Positions 50,146-58,294 of a stretch of 64,000 nt of DNA are shown in pieces. The translations under genes and the position numbers were made by a program. Numbering within the stretch: the stretch's first letter is position 1; every line of letters begins with the position of its first letter. This DNA comes from a virus, in IMG/VR virus record IMGVR_UViG_3300044957_000763, positions 372,001-436,000 of that record; one strand, 5' to 3'. Under the pieces are notes generated by a model, which was not told the DNA's origin, ran no database searches, and saw nothing but the letters and a program-made list of their open reading frames with translations.

Positions 50146-50877
50146 ATGATGGCATCTTTCTGCCAGTCGCTATCCCGTTCTCAGGGCGGGATGGCATATT
50201 TGGCAGAAAGAAACATTCCTGAATCGTTGGTTGAACAAGGAATGCTCGGATACATACCGCCATATTCCAGTCACTGGTTCCCATTATTGAAGGGCAGGCT
50301 AGTTACACCGATTTGCGATGCCACAGGCAACATCAAGGCATTGGCAGGAAGACAGTTGCCGTTTGCAAGAGATTCTGTTGCCAAAGCATATCGAGAGTAC
50401 AACTCAAGCAAACACGCGCAAGAACTGATTGACAAATGGGACCGTGCAAAATGGATAAATGAACCATATCCAAAACGCAAACTGCTTTACAACCTGCACC
50501 GAGCCAAGAGTTTTGCGCGAGAGCGCGGATATATCAATCTGGTAGAGGGGTATCTAGACGCAGGGGTTTTGTCGTGTAAGCATATGGAAAACACAGCGGC
50601 TTTATGTGGCATCTCGTTAACAGAACATCATGCTGCGATAATATCTAGATATTGCGATACCGTTGTGTTGCTTTATGATGGTGACCAAGCTGGTGTAGAC
50701 GCCGGGGCTGAATCCAGAAGAGTTGCAGAACAATATGATTTGAAATGTCATGCAGTTTTGTTGCCAACTGGGTGGGACCCTGATGATTTTGTAGTGAAAA
50801 AGGGCGGCAAAAATTTACGCCGGGCTATTGAGGGGATGATAGAAAGAAATGAGTATGAACTCGAAATCAAAATCTAA
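50146..50877 (+). CDS. Primase catalytic core with Toprim domain (split DnaG)
   Basis: 243 residues. It begins with the DnaG core motif MAYLAERNIPESLVEQGMLGYIP and LKGRLVTPICDATGNIKALAGRQ, then the Toprim domain: INLVEGYLDAG (catalytic Glu), VVLLYDGDQAGVDAG (DxD) and GWDPDDF. There is no zinc domain; that is on the separate gene at 42018. The frame is open from 50092, overlapping recA, but ATG 50146 or 50149 gives a natural N terminus. The 3' end overlaps recJ by 29 nt. Confidence 0.87.
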   Translation: MMASFCQSLSRSQGGMAYLAERNIPESLVEQGMLGYIPPYSSHWFPLLKGRLVTPICDATGNIKALAGRQLPFARDSVAKAYREYNSSKHAQELIDKWDRAKWINEPYPKRKLLYNLHRAKSFARERGYINLVEGYLDAGVLSCKHMENTAALCGISLTEHHAAIISRYCDTVVLLYDGDQAGVDAGAESRRVAEQYDLKCHAVLLPTGWDPDDFVVKKGGKNLRRAIEGMIERNEYELEIKI

Positions 50878-52591
50878 AACAAAACTCCCGACCGAGTGGG
50901 TTTACAAAGATGCCGACTATGGCACCACGTTGCGACTTGCCAAAGACCTAAGAATGGTCAGGCCTGTGGCTGAAATCCTTGCTGGAAGGGGTTTTGAAGA
51001 TGCGCACCAAGTGCGTGAATTCACCGAGTTTAACATTAGTCAGTTGCACAACCCGATGTTGCTACCAGACATGAAGCCTGCGCTCGATAGACTTGAGGCC
51101 GCTCTGGACGCAGAAGAAAGCATCTTTGTTTGGGGTGATTATGATGTTGACGGAATCACATCAACTGCCATCATCATTCATGGAATCAGAATGCTAGGCG
51201 GAGAGGTTCATTATTACATACCACACCGCATTAAGGACGGCTATGACATTAAGCCAAAGGCAGTTGATATGGCATTAAGCAACAATTGTGGATTGTTGAT
51301 GTCGGTTGATTGTGGGATTAAGGCATTAGAAGTTGGTGAATATGCCAAAGAAAAAGGAATAGATTTGATTATTACTGACCACCACCACGCACGCACAGAT
51401 GGGTTGATTCCTGAATGCATAGCAGTAATCAACCCAAATAGAATTGATGCAACATATCCTTTCAAGGGAATGGCTGGTTGTGGTATTGCGTTCAAGCTAA
51501 TGGCTCAATTAGCCAAGAGAAGAAAGTTCAGTGTGCAAAAGATTTGCACTGAACTTTTAGAATATGTTGCACTAGGAACCATAGCAGACGTTGCTCCAAT
51601 GTTAGATGAAAACCGATATATGGTTCATACAGGCTTGACGCTTATGGGTGATACGCAAAAAGCCGGCATGCGTGCTTTGTTAGATGAAGCCAATGTGAAG
51701 AACAGCGTCGACACAATGGCGGTGGGTTTCAGGCTTGGTCCGCGACTCAACGCAATGGGTCGAATTGGAGATGCCACAGATTCACTGCATTTAATTCTCG
51801 AACAAAACCCACATCATGCACGAAGACTTGCAGAACAGGCTAGTCGTCTAAACAAGAATCGCCAAAGCATGCAAGAGCAACAATTGCGCGAAGCTATTGC
51901 GCTAGTTGAAGAAGAACAGTTGGATAATGACATTATTGTTGTATCAAGCAACAATTGGCATCTTGGTGTTGTTGGTCTTATCGCGAGCCAACTAACACAA
52001 ACATTTGGTCGACCGGCCATGGTTGGTGTTGATATGCCAAATGGAGAAACGAAGGGTTCCTGTCGTTCATATAGAGATTTCCATATTCTCAATGCAATGG
52101 AGTCAGAAAATGTTCGAGGATTGTTTGTCAAGTACGGTGGCCACGCAATGGCTGCCGGATTTTCAATCAAGACTGACAAGATGCCAGAGCTTGTGGCTAA
52201 TATCAATCAATATGCAAATGGTCAAGTCCCGGAAGAAAAAGCCAGAGTGATTGAAATTGACGCTGAAGTTATGTTCAATGAAGTTAACAACGCTTTGTAC
52301 CTGGACTCCAAGAGGCTAGAACCATATGGCAACGGTCACTCATCTCCAATATTTGGGTGTGTTGAGGCATTGATTCACAAAATTGATACCATTGGTGAAA
52401 AACATTTGAAGTTGATATTCAAGGAACCCAATGGAAATCAAACCATTCAAGCAAGATGGTGGGGCAATGGGGCAAGAGTTAGTGAGTTTCCAGTAGGCAG
52501 TAAGGTCACAATTGCGTTCAAATTAGAGCATAGTGACTTCGGCGGTCAGGACTTTTTACAAATGACTGTTGAAGATATGAAATTGTTGTAG
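50849..52591 (+). CDS. recJ: RecJ-type single-strand exonuclease
   Basis: 580 residues, the usual length for RecJ. DHH-family motifs: FVWGDYDVDGITSTA, MSVDCGI, IITDHHHARTDGLIP, and GIAFKLMAQLA, then the DHHA1 domain with GHAMAAGFSIK and an OB-like C terminus. It degrades ssDNA 5'-3' using Mn2+, acting in recombination and repair. It overlaps the primase core gene and ends just before a promoter at 52583. Confidence 0.93.
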   Translation: MSMNSKSKSKTKLPTEWVYKDADYGTTLRLAKDLRMVRPVAEILAGRGFEDAHQVREFTEFNISQLHNPMLLPDMKPALDRLEAALDAEESIFVWGDYDVDGITSTAIIIHGIRMLGGEVHYYIPHRIKDGYDIKPKAVDMALSNNCGLLMSVDCGIKALEVGEYAKEKGIDLIITDHHHARTDGLIPECIAVINPNRIDATYPFKGMAGCGIAFKLMAQLAKRRKFSVQKICTELLEYVALGTIADVAPMLDENRYMVHTGLTLMGDTQKAGMRALLDEANVKNSVDTMAVGFRLGPRLNAMGRIGDATDSLHLILEQNPHHARRLAEQASRLNKNRQSMQEQQLREAIALVEEEQLDNDIIVVSSNNWHLGVVGLIASQLTQTFGRPAMVGVDMPNGETKGSCRSYRDFHILNAMESENVRGLFVKYGGHAMAAGFSIKTDKMPELVANINQYANGQVPEEKARVIEIDAEVMFNEVNNALYLDSKRLEPYGNGHSSPIFGCVEALIHKIDTIGEKHLKLIFKEPNGNQTIQARWWGNGARVSEFPVGSKVTIAFKLEHSDFGGQDFLQMTVEDMKLL

Positions 52592-52611
52592 TTTTTAGGT
52601 CTCTGTATAAA
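52583..52611 (+). promoter_or_regulatory. Promoter with -35 TTGTTG and -10 TATAAA, 17-nt spacer
   Basis: TTGTTG at 52583-52588, a 17-nt spacer, and TATAAA at 52606-52611 (as TGTATAAA). This is the clearest sigma-70-like pair in the window. It overlaps the end of recJ and would drive the zinc-finger gene starting at 52670. Confidence 0.65.
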
Positions 52612-52669
52612 CTATCTCCACAGACACTATTAAAGTGTAGGCGACGCACTGTAGCGTTTGGAGATATCA

Positions 52670-53629
52670 GTGGCAACAAAAACAAAAAGCAACAATGAGA
52701 CCGTTGCTACGGCATACTATGACCATGCTGAGCTAGAGTCTAAAATCTTAGCATACCAACAATCTCTTGTGGACAAAGACACAGTTTCACAGGAGCATTA
52801 TTTCAAGAGCGTTTGTGATATTTACAAACCACATGAGTACATATCTAAGTGGTATGCACATTACAAGCATCTCTATGATTCACTAGAGGACTTCGAACAA
52901 GATTACATGCGTGTATTTTGTACCACGCTTGCGGCATGGAAGCCACGTCATTTACGCAAGCCGTCAAGGTATGGCGGTAAGGGTCATTTTCAGAATTTCT
53001 TCTGGGGTGCATTGTCTCACGCATACATTAACGGAGTTAAGTCAGAGGCTGCTGCTAAACGAAATCTTCAACAACAATGTCCGATATGCGGTGATTGGTG
53101 TAATCCTTTATCAACCCACTTGCTCAACAACCACATAGACCTTCTGTGGGAGCGATTGAATGAAATGGGATATTCAATGACAGAATTAACTGGATGTCCA
53201 TTTTGTCGTTCGTTCAAATTACCAAAACGCCAAGGACTTAGTGATGCAGAGTATAGAGAAAAAATTACTTCAACTCTGCGGAAACATATGGCATCAATGC
53301 ACAGTTCTGTATTGTTCGAGACATTTCATGAAAAATTTCCTGAACATCTTACAGTAAGTGCAAAGGCTGTTTCTGTTTATATTCATGACTCAGATAATGA
53401 AGAGGAATCAAATGCATATGATGGATTTGAGTCTAGACCAGGCATAGACAATCTGATGTCGCTAGATTTGACACCACTGCAGATATTGATTATTGAGCGC
53501 ATTCTAAATGAGGGATTGGTGAATTTACACTATGATGCGCATTATGAATGCACAGAAGAAGAATTTCAAGATGCATTGAGCGGTCTGCAAGATGCATTAG
53601 TTATAGCCGGCATTGACACGGGTGTATAA
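52670..53629 (+). CDS. Zinc-finger protein, possibly a diverged sigma factor
   Basis: 319 residues from GTG 52670, with GGAG 8 nt upstream; TTG 52658 is the longer option. The middle holds two Cys/His clusters (QQQCPICGDWCNPLSTHLLNNH and GCPFCRSFKL...LRKHMASMH), like C2H2 zinc fingers. Before them, KGHFQNFFWGALSHAYINGVKSEAAAKRN resembles sigma region 2 order, and the C terminus (LTPLQILIIERIL, then TEEEFQDALSGLQDAL) resembles region 4. A sigma-like factor carrying zinc fingers in its linker is therefore possible, but the match is by pattern only. Confidence 0.72.
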   Translation: MATKTKSNNETVATAYYDHAELESKILAYQQSLVDKDTVSQEHYFKSVCDIYKPHEYISKWYAHYKHLYDSLEDFEQDYMRVFCTTLAAWKPRHLRKPSRYGGKGHFQNFFWGALSHAYINGVKSEAAAKRNLQQQCPICGDWCNPLSTHLLNNHIDLLWERLNEMGYSMTELTGCPFCRSFKLPKRQGLSDAEYREKITSTLRKHMASMHSSVLFETFHEKFPEHLTVSAKAVSVYIHDSDNEEESNAYDGFESRPGIDNLMSLDLTPLQILIIERILNEGLVNLHYDAHYECTEEEFQDALSGLQDALVIAGIDTGV

Positions 53630-53631
53630 AT

Positions 53632-54030
53632 ATGAAAATAATGACAAATCCTGAAAACAGCATTTCAGAAATTGAAGAGACCCCGGCAGTTGAACCAGGG
53701 CCAGGAAAAGACCCACAGGTCATAAGGGTTCGCGCAGGTGACCCAAGAAGTGATGACCCTGACAAAAGACCAACAAATCCAGAAGGTCTATCCAGAAGTA
53801 TATTGCATGTATTGAAAAAACATGACTACGTGCAAGTTTACTCGGTAGGCCCAAAGGCACTGAATATCACCATGGCTGGATATCGTGGGGCCAAGGAGCG
53901 ATTTACCAAGGTCTTAGATGGTTGGGTTTTGGTTTGTTCACAATCAGAATATGTTGCTGAAATTGGTGGCAAAACCACGCTCGGAATCTGCACTCGAATT
54001 TATCCAATTCCAATCAAATTTGCTCAATAA
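53632..54030 (+). CDS. Hypothetical protein, 132 aa
   Basis: Unrecognised. The first 60 residues are acidic and Pro-rich, likely disordered (AVEPGPGKDPQ and DPDKRPTNPEG). The rest is a compact alpha/beta segment (SILHVLKKHDYVQVYSVGPKALNITMAGYRGAKERF). Two ATGs (53632 and 53641) could start it. KHDYVQVYSVGPKALN resembles Alba- or SpoVS-like nucleic-acid-binding beta strands only loosely. Confidence 0.75.
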   Translation: MKIMTNPENSISEIEETPAVEPGPGKDPQVIRVRAGDPRSDDPDKRPTNPEGLSRSILHVLKKHDYVQVYSVGPKALNITMAGYRGAKERFTKVLDGWVLVCSQSEYVAEIGGKTTLGICTRIYPIPIKFAQ

Positions 54031-54177
54031 ATTGAGAGCAATCAGAAGGATTACATTGCCAAACCGGATAAAAAGGTTGATAAGCCAATAGCCCGCTGAG
54101 AACCATTGAGTGTATGCGGTCAAAATGGTGAAAACGTATTCTTCAGCCAATGGCTGAGGGTTATCGAGAGCACAAAA

Positions 54178-54402
54178 ATGCGCCAGCTACCCAAAGAACT
54201 TCAAGCAATTGATTGCCCTGACTTGCAACGAGCAATCAAAGAGTGTGTCGAGGTAGCCGCTACTAATTGGGGCATGGATGCAAGTGAAGCATCTGATATA
54301 GTGATTGACCGCCTCAAAAGTAACTTAATGTCTCGAAAGTCCCTGGTTTCCGCACGTAGACATCTGAGAGAAATTCCAGAACAAGACTACGGAGACTATT
54401 AA
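54178..54402 (+). CDS. Small hypothetical protein, 74 aa
   Basis: Unrecognised helical protein with an acidic end (REIPEQDYGDY). The ATG 54178 is preferred: upstream of it (54031-54177) the frame runs through a non-coding gap holding a cagcc/ggctg hairpin. There is no strong Shine-Dalgarno. It lies 134 nt before the reductase gene. Confidence 0.6.
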   Translation: MRQLPKELQAIDCPDLQRAIKECVEVAATNWGMDASEASDIVIDRLKSNLMSRKSLVSARRHLREIPEQDYGDY

Positions 54403-54465
54403 CCATGGTCTGGATGCGCTAATGCGCGATTCAGGCCATTTTTCATATATCAAAGCGGCTTTATG

Positions 54466-54474
54466 TGCGATAAG
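54466..54474 (+). promoter_or_regulatory. Extended -10 TGCGATAAG before the reductase gene
   Basis: TGCGATAAG at 54466-54474, about 60 nt before ATG 54536. The flanks (gtgcgataagtaaa) are identical to the element at 47661, upstream of the ssb-like gene, so both may belong to one expression class. The 133-nt gap also holds a gcgagctcgc palindrome. Confidence 0.55.
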
Positions 54475-54535
54475 TAAAAAGAACACAACGCAATAGCGAG
54501 CTCGCAATGGAGCAAAAAAAGAAGTGATAAAAACA

Positions 54536-57229
54536 ATGCCTACAGAATCTGAATCATCAACCCAGTCATATGCGCATCACCCTGTGCCGCAATTTACTAT
54601 AGCGCAAGTACTTGCAAGTAGTATTGAGTATTTTGGTGGTGACGAAATGGCCGCCACCACATTCGCCAACAAATATGCACTACAGACCAGTCTTGGTGGT
54701 GCTACGCCATATTGTGAACTTAACCCCAACGATATGCATGACCGAATTGCTCGAGAATTACATCGTGTAGAGAGCAAATATCCTAACCCAAGAAATTACA
54801 AAGAGTTTCGAGATGCCCTTCAGGGGTTTGAGAAAATTGTACCTCAGGGTTCTCCAATGTACGGAATTGGCAACCCATACGCTATTGTGTCTTTATCAAA
54901 CTGTGTTGTTGTAGAAAGCCCAGAAGACAACATGTCGTCAATTTTTGAGGCCGGTAAGGAGCTGGCTAATCTCTATAAGCGACGTGCTGGTGTAGGCTTG
55001 TCGCTTGATACGTTGCGGCCGGAGAATGCGCCTGTTAGCAATGCTGCTAAGGCGTCTACCGGTGCGTGGTCGTTTGCAGATTTCTATTCTAATGTCACAA
55101 GAATGGTTGGTCAAGCAGGCCGGCGCGGTGCGTTGATGTTAACGATGAACATGTTGCACCCAGACGTGCACAAGTTTATTGGCATGAAACAAGACATCAG
55201 TAATGTGACCGGCGCTAATGTTTCAGTAATGCTTGGCGACTCATTCATGAATGCGGCGACTACGCCTGGTGCGGAATGGATTACCAGATGGTCTCAGGAT
55301 AAAAATATCCAAATGACCGATGAAGAAGTTGAAGAATTGCTTGCTCTCGGAGGAGAGTGGGTTTATGCAGGGGTGTCAGTGCCGACATTGCGCGACACTG
55401 ATGAGGCGCATCCAATCTTGAACACATGGACGTGGAAGTCATCCAGTCCTGATTTTCCAAGACTCACTTCATTTAGAAAGTTTGTAGCTTCTGAACTGTG
55501 GGAGTTTCTCAATCGTTGTGCCAGAAATACTGCAGAACCAGGATTGCTTTTCTGGGACAACTATGGCAGAGAACTCCCTGCTAACTATTACCCAGGATTC
55601 AAGAGCACGTCTACCAATCCATGTAGTGAAATCGCCCTGAGCCCATACGACTCTTGTCGATTAACTTCTTTGAACCTTAAAGGATTTGTAAAGAATCCAT
55701 TTACTCCAGATGCGTACTTTGATTTTGAGGAGTTTTCAAATTACGTGCGACTTGGCATGAGGGTCATGGACAACATTGTTGACCTTGAAATTGAGTGCCT
55801 GCAGAATATCATTAACATGATATCTGAAGAGGATGAAAAGGTTCTATGGGGCAAGTTACTTAGTGCCGCAAAGAACGGTCGAAGAACTGGCCTTGGAACG
55901 CATGCACTTGGTGACACATTGGCCTGCCTTTGCTTGAGATATGACAGCGATGAGGCGATTGCACAAGTTAACAGCATTTACAATTGTTTGAGAGACAACG
56001 CGTATCGAGAAAGCGTAAATCTAGCCAAAGAGCGCGGGTGCTTCCCGGTTTATGATTGGGAGACAGAAAAGAACTGTCCGTTTATTCAAAGGTTGCCAAG
56101 TGACATCAATGAAGATATGAGACAACATGGCCGTCGAAACATTAGCTTGTTGACCAATGCGCCAACTGGTAGCGTGTCTATTGTTTCGCGCACAAGTTCT
56201 GGTATTGAGCCGACATTCAGGCACTTCTATGTGCGACGACAGAAAATCAATCCAAACGACGCTGATGCTCGAGTGGATTTCAAGGACGCAAGCGGTGATT
56301 CTTGGCAACACTTTGATGTGTTTGAGCGCAATATGCAAGAATTCTTTGAATTCAATCCAGAAATAAAGGCTAAGTGGAATGAAGTTTATCAGAAGTCACC
56401 GCACAAGGATTTTGCTGACAACATGCAGTTCTGGACGGATGAACTGAACAAAATCTTGCCAGATTACTTTGTTTATGCAGAGATGATTGACCCGCTTCAG
56501 CGAGTTAGATTACAAGGCGTGCTCCAATCATATATTGACCACGGTGTTTCATCTACAATCAATATGAACCAAGACGTAACATCAGACTACGTTCGTGGGA
56601 TTTACGAAGAAGCGTGGCGATGTGGTCTGAAGGGGGTTACTGTCTATAGAGACAAATCACGAAGCGGCGTTCTGGTTACCAGTACAGACAGCAAAGCACC
56701 AACCGGAATTGTGGAACATGATGCTCCGAAGCGACCGGAAATTCTACCGTGTCACATTGAGCGCGCCACAGTAGAAGGTGAAAAATGGACTATCTTTGTT
56801 GGTTTACTTGATGGCAAGCCATATGAAATTTTTGGTGGATTGGCAGAAAACATTGAGATTCCAAAGAAGTATACTACTGGCTACATTCGCAAACGCAAGT
56901 GTGAAAAACGAGAAAACACAGACGAAAATTCTAAGCGAAAAGCATGTTATGACCTTGTCGCCGGCGACGAAGACGACCCACTGGTTATCAAAGATGTAGT
57001 TGTCAACTTCAATGATGACAAATATGGTTGGGGCACCAGGATGCTATCGACCATGTTGCGCCACGGTGTACCACTTAAGTACATTGTTGAACAACTACGG
57101 CGCAGTTATGCCACATCGTTGCATTCGTTTAACAAGGCCATGGCAAGGGTATTGGCAAAATACGACGATGTTGGTGGTATTGGTGAAATCGAAAGACCAG
57201 ACAACTGCAGAACAGGAAACTGCGAGTAA
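54536..57229 (+). CDS. nrdJ: Ribonucleotide reductase, class II (adenosylcobalamin-dependent) type
   Basis: 897 residues. Ten-stranded barrel motifs: YAIVSLSNCVVVESPEDN (first active Cys), NPCSEIALSPYDSCRLTSLNL (thiyl Cys and Glu), and APTGSVSIVSRTSSGIEPTFRHFYVRR. The C-terminal redox Cys pair is in CRTGNCE. No small radical subunit (NrdB) or activase is next to it, so cobalamin-dependent chemistry is the best fit. It would supply dNTPs during replication if the host supplies B12. Start ATG 54536; GTG 54524 is possible. A strong terminator follows directly. Confidence 0.88.
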   Translation: MPTESESSTQSYAHHPVPQFTIAQVLASSIEYFGGDEMAATTFANKYALQTSLGGATPYCELNPNDMHDRIARELHRVESKYPNPRNYKEFRDALQGFEKIVPQGSPMYGIGNPYAIVSLSNCVVVESPEDNMSSIFEAGKELANLYKRRAGVGLSLDTLRPENAPVSNAAKASTGAWSFADFYSNVTRMVGQAGRRGALMLTMNMLHPDVHKFIGMKQDISNVTGANVSVMLGDSFMNAATTPGAEWITRWSQDKNIQMTDEEVEELLALGGEWVYAGVSVPTLRDTDEAHPILNTWTWKSSSPDFPRLTSFRKFVASELWEFLNRCARNTAEPGLLFWDNYGRELPANYYPGFKSTSTNPCSEIALSPYDSCRLTSLNLKGFVKNPFTPDAYFDFEEFSNYVRLGMRVMDNIVDLEIECLQNIINMISEEDEKVLWGKLLSAAKNGRRTGLGTHALGDTLACLCLRYDSDEAIAQVNSIYNCLRDNAYRESVNLAKERGCFPVYDWETEKNCPFIQRLPSDINEDMRQHGRRNISLLTNAPTGSVSIVSRTSSGIEPTFRHFYVRRQKINPNDADARVDFKDASGDSWQHFDVFERNMQEFFEFNPEIKAKWNEVYQKSPHKDFADNMQFWTDELNKILPDYFVYAEMIDPLQRVRLQGVLQSYIDHGVSSTINMNQDVTSDYVRGIYEEAWRCGLKGVTVYRDKSRSGVLVTSTDSKAPTGIVEHDAPKRPEILPCHIERATVEGEKWTIFVGLLDGKPYEIFGGLAENIEIPKKYTTGYIRKRKCEKRENTDENSKRKACYDLVAGDEDDPLVIKDVVVNFNDDKYGWGTRMLSTMLRHGVPLKYIVEQLRRSYATSLHSFNKAMARVLAKYDDVGGIGEIERPDNCRTGNCE

Positions 57230-57230
57230 T

Positions 57231-57270
57231 CAAAACAAGAGTGCCGGAGCAATCCGGCACTCTTGTTTTG
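57231..57270. terminator. Intrinsic terminator, 17-bp perfect stem
   Basis: Perfect 17-bp inverted repeat (57231-57247 and 57254-57270, loop agcaat), starting right after the reductase stop. The inner G+C core gagtgccgg / ccggcactc is followed by ttgtttt. The mirrored A-run lets it work in both directions. The same core occurs in the hairpin at 19682. Confidence 0.88.
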
Positions 57271-57274
57271 AACT

Positions 57275-57282
57275 TGTATAAA
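57275..57282 (+). promoter_or_regulatory. TGTATAAA -10 with near-leaderless start
   Basis: TGTATAAA ends at 57282 and the ATG of the next gene is at 57290, 7 nt further. It lies just behind the terminator, so transcription stops and restarts here. Confidence 0.6.
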
Positions 57283-57289
57283 ACGCATC

Positions 57290-57730
57290 ATGGCTCATAA
57301 AACAATCAAGGCAGTCATTATAGACGCTATGTTCTCTGAAGCGTATGTAGAAACACCTAGTGGCGAACAATTTTTGGGTTCTATTGAACTACAAATTAGA
57401 GACATTGCATCAGATGATATTTATATCAAGAAGCTCACAGAGGCGGATTTGTGCGAAATTTCTGGCATTGACAAGGCATTCTCGCCACTTGAAATCATCA
57501 AAGTTGCCGAGCACTTGCGAAGATTTACTCAACCTATTGAACTAGATGTAGATGACAGGACTCATTTGATTAGCAACGCTATGATTAAGGGCGATACTGT
57601 AACAAAAGAGCCGCCTGCGACTACGGTTCGCAAAAACCGACCAGCAACGAAGTCAAATTTTGGATTCAGTCCAGAAAAAGCGGGGGAGGCAATGGCTTCT
57701 CGCAAACGAAAACCAAAACCTCAGGCATAA
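57290..57730 (+). CDS. Hypothetical protein, 146 aa
   Basis: Unrecognised. The first 60 residues are mixed alpha/beta (AVIIDAMFSEAYVETPSGEQFLG), followed by a helix-rich part and a basic Lys/Arg-rich tail likely to bind nucleic acid. The leaderless start follows the TGTATAAA element. The gene forms an operon with the next one, 6 nt after its stop. Confidence 0.8.
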   Translation: MAHKTIKAVIIDAMFSEAYVETPSGEQFLGSIELQIRDIASDDIYIKKLTEADLCEISGIDKAFSPLEIIKVAEHLRRFTQPIELDVDDRTHLISNAMIKGDTVTKEPPATTVRKNRPATKSNFGFSPEKAGEAMASRKRKPKPQA

Positions 57731-57736
57731 TAATGT

Positions 57737-58228
57737 ATGCCCAAATCTGAAACAACATATCGAGAATCTGTTAACCTATATACACTTGCTCGTCAATTAC
57801 AAGAGCGGTATTACATGCATCTTGGATATATTGACATGGACGCGATATATTTCGCTGATAAAATTGGGGATAAGCCTCAAAAATCTTCGATAATTGATTT
57901 AAGCGGAGTTCGAAGTCAATGGGTGCGTCAAGTTCTTAGCCACACGTCAAACAATAAATTGTATTGTATTGCGGCTTGGTTTACCGAATGGAGCGAGTTG
58001 CCATACAATCAGCAAGAGTGGTTGATGTTTGACACACTGTATTCTATTGGTGTTGAAAACGACGGCAAGATGCGTGCTAAAGATGTGTTTGAGCATGGAA
58101 TTATTGCAGACTTTCTTGGCGTATATTGGCGCAAAGACAACGAAATTCCGTCATTGCTCAACTCCAAAGAACCACTGCCAATTCCACCACCGCCTTCGCT
58201 TCATGAAGATGAAGGCAGTACTCTATAG
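57737..58228 (+). CDS. Hypothetical protein, 163 aa
   Basis: Unrecognised. Begins with a helical segment (YTLARQLQERYYMHLGYIDMDAIYFADKIG) and continues with an alpha/beta part (DLSGVRSQWVRQVL, KLYCIAAWFTEWSELPYNQQEWLMFDTLY). It resembles small metallopeptidase-like or toxin-neutralising phage proteins only in outline. A Pro-rich, acidic tail ends the protein just before the terminator upstream of dnaX. Confidence 0.78.
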   Translation: MPKSETTYRESVNLYTLARQLQERYYMHLGYIDMDAIYFADKIGDKPQKSSIIDLSGVRSQWVRQVLSHTSNNKLYCIAAWFTEWSELPYNQQEWLMFDTLYSIGVENDGKMRAKDVFEHGIIADFLGVYWRKDNEIPSLLNSKEPLPIPPPPSLHEDEGSTL

Positions 58229-58246
58229 TCAAGAAGGCACAAGTCA

Positions 58247-58290
58247 CTCAAGATATCTGGTATGATACACAGACTGGTATCTTGAGATTT
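58247..58290 (+). terminator. Imperfect hairpin with T-rich tail before dnaX
   Basis: An 11-bp stem with one G-T pair (ctcaagatatc / ggtatcttgag) followed by atttt. The loop contains TGGTATGAT, an extended -10, so terminator and dnaX promoter are combined in the same 44 nt. Confidence 0.6.
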
Positions 58291-58294
58291 TAAT

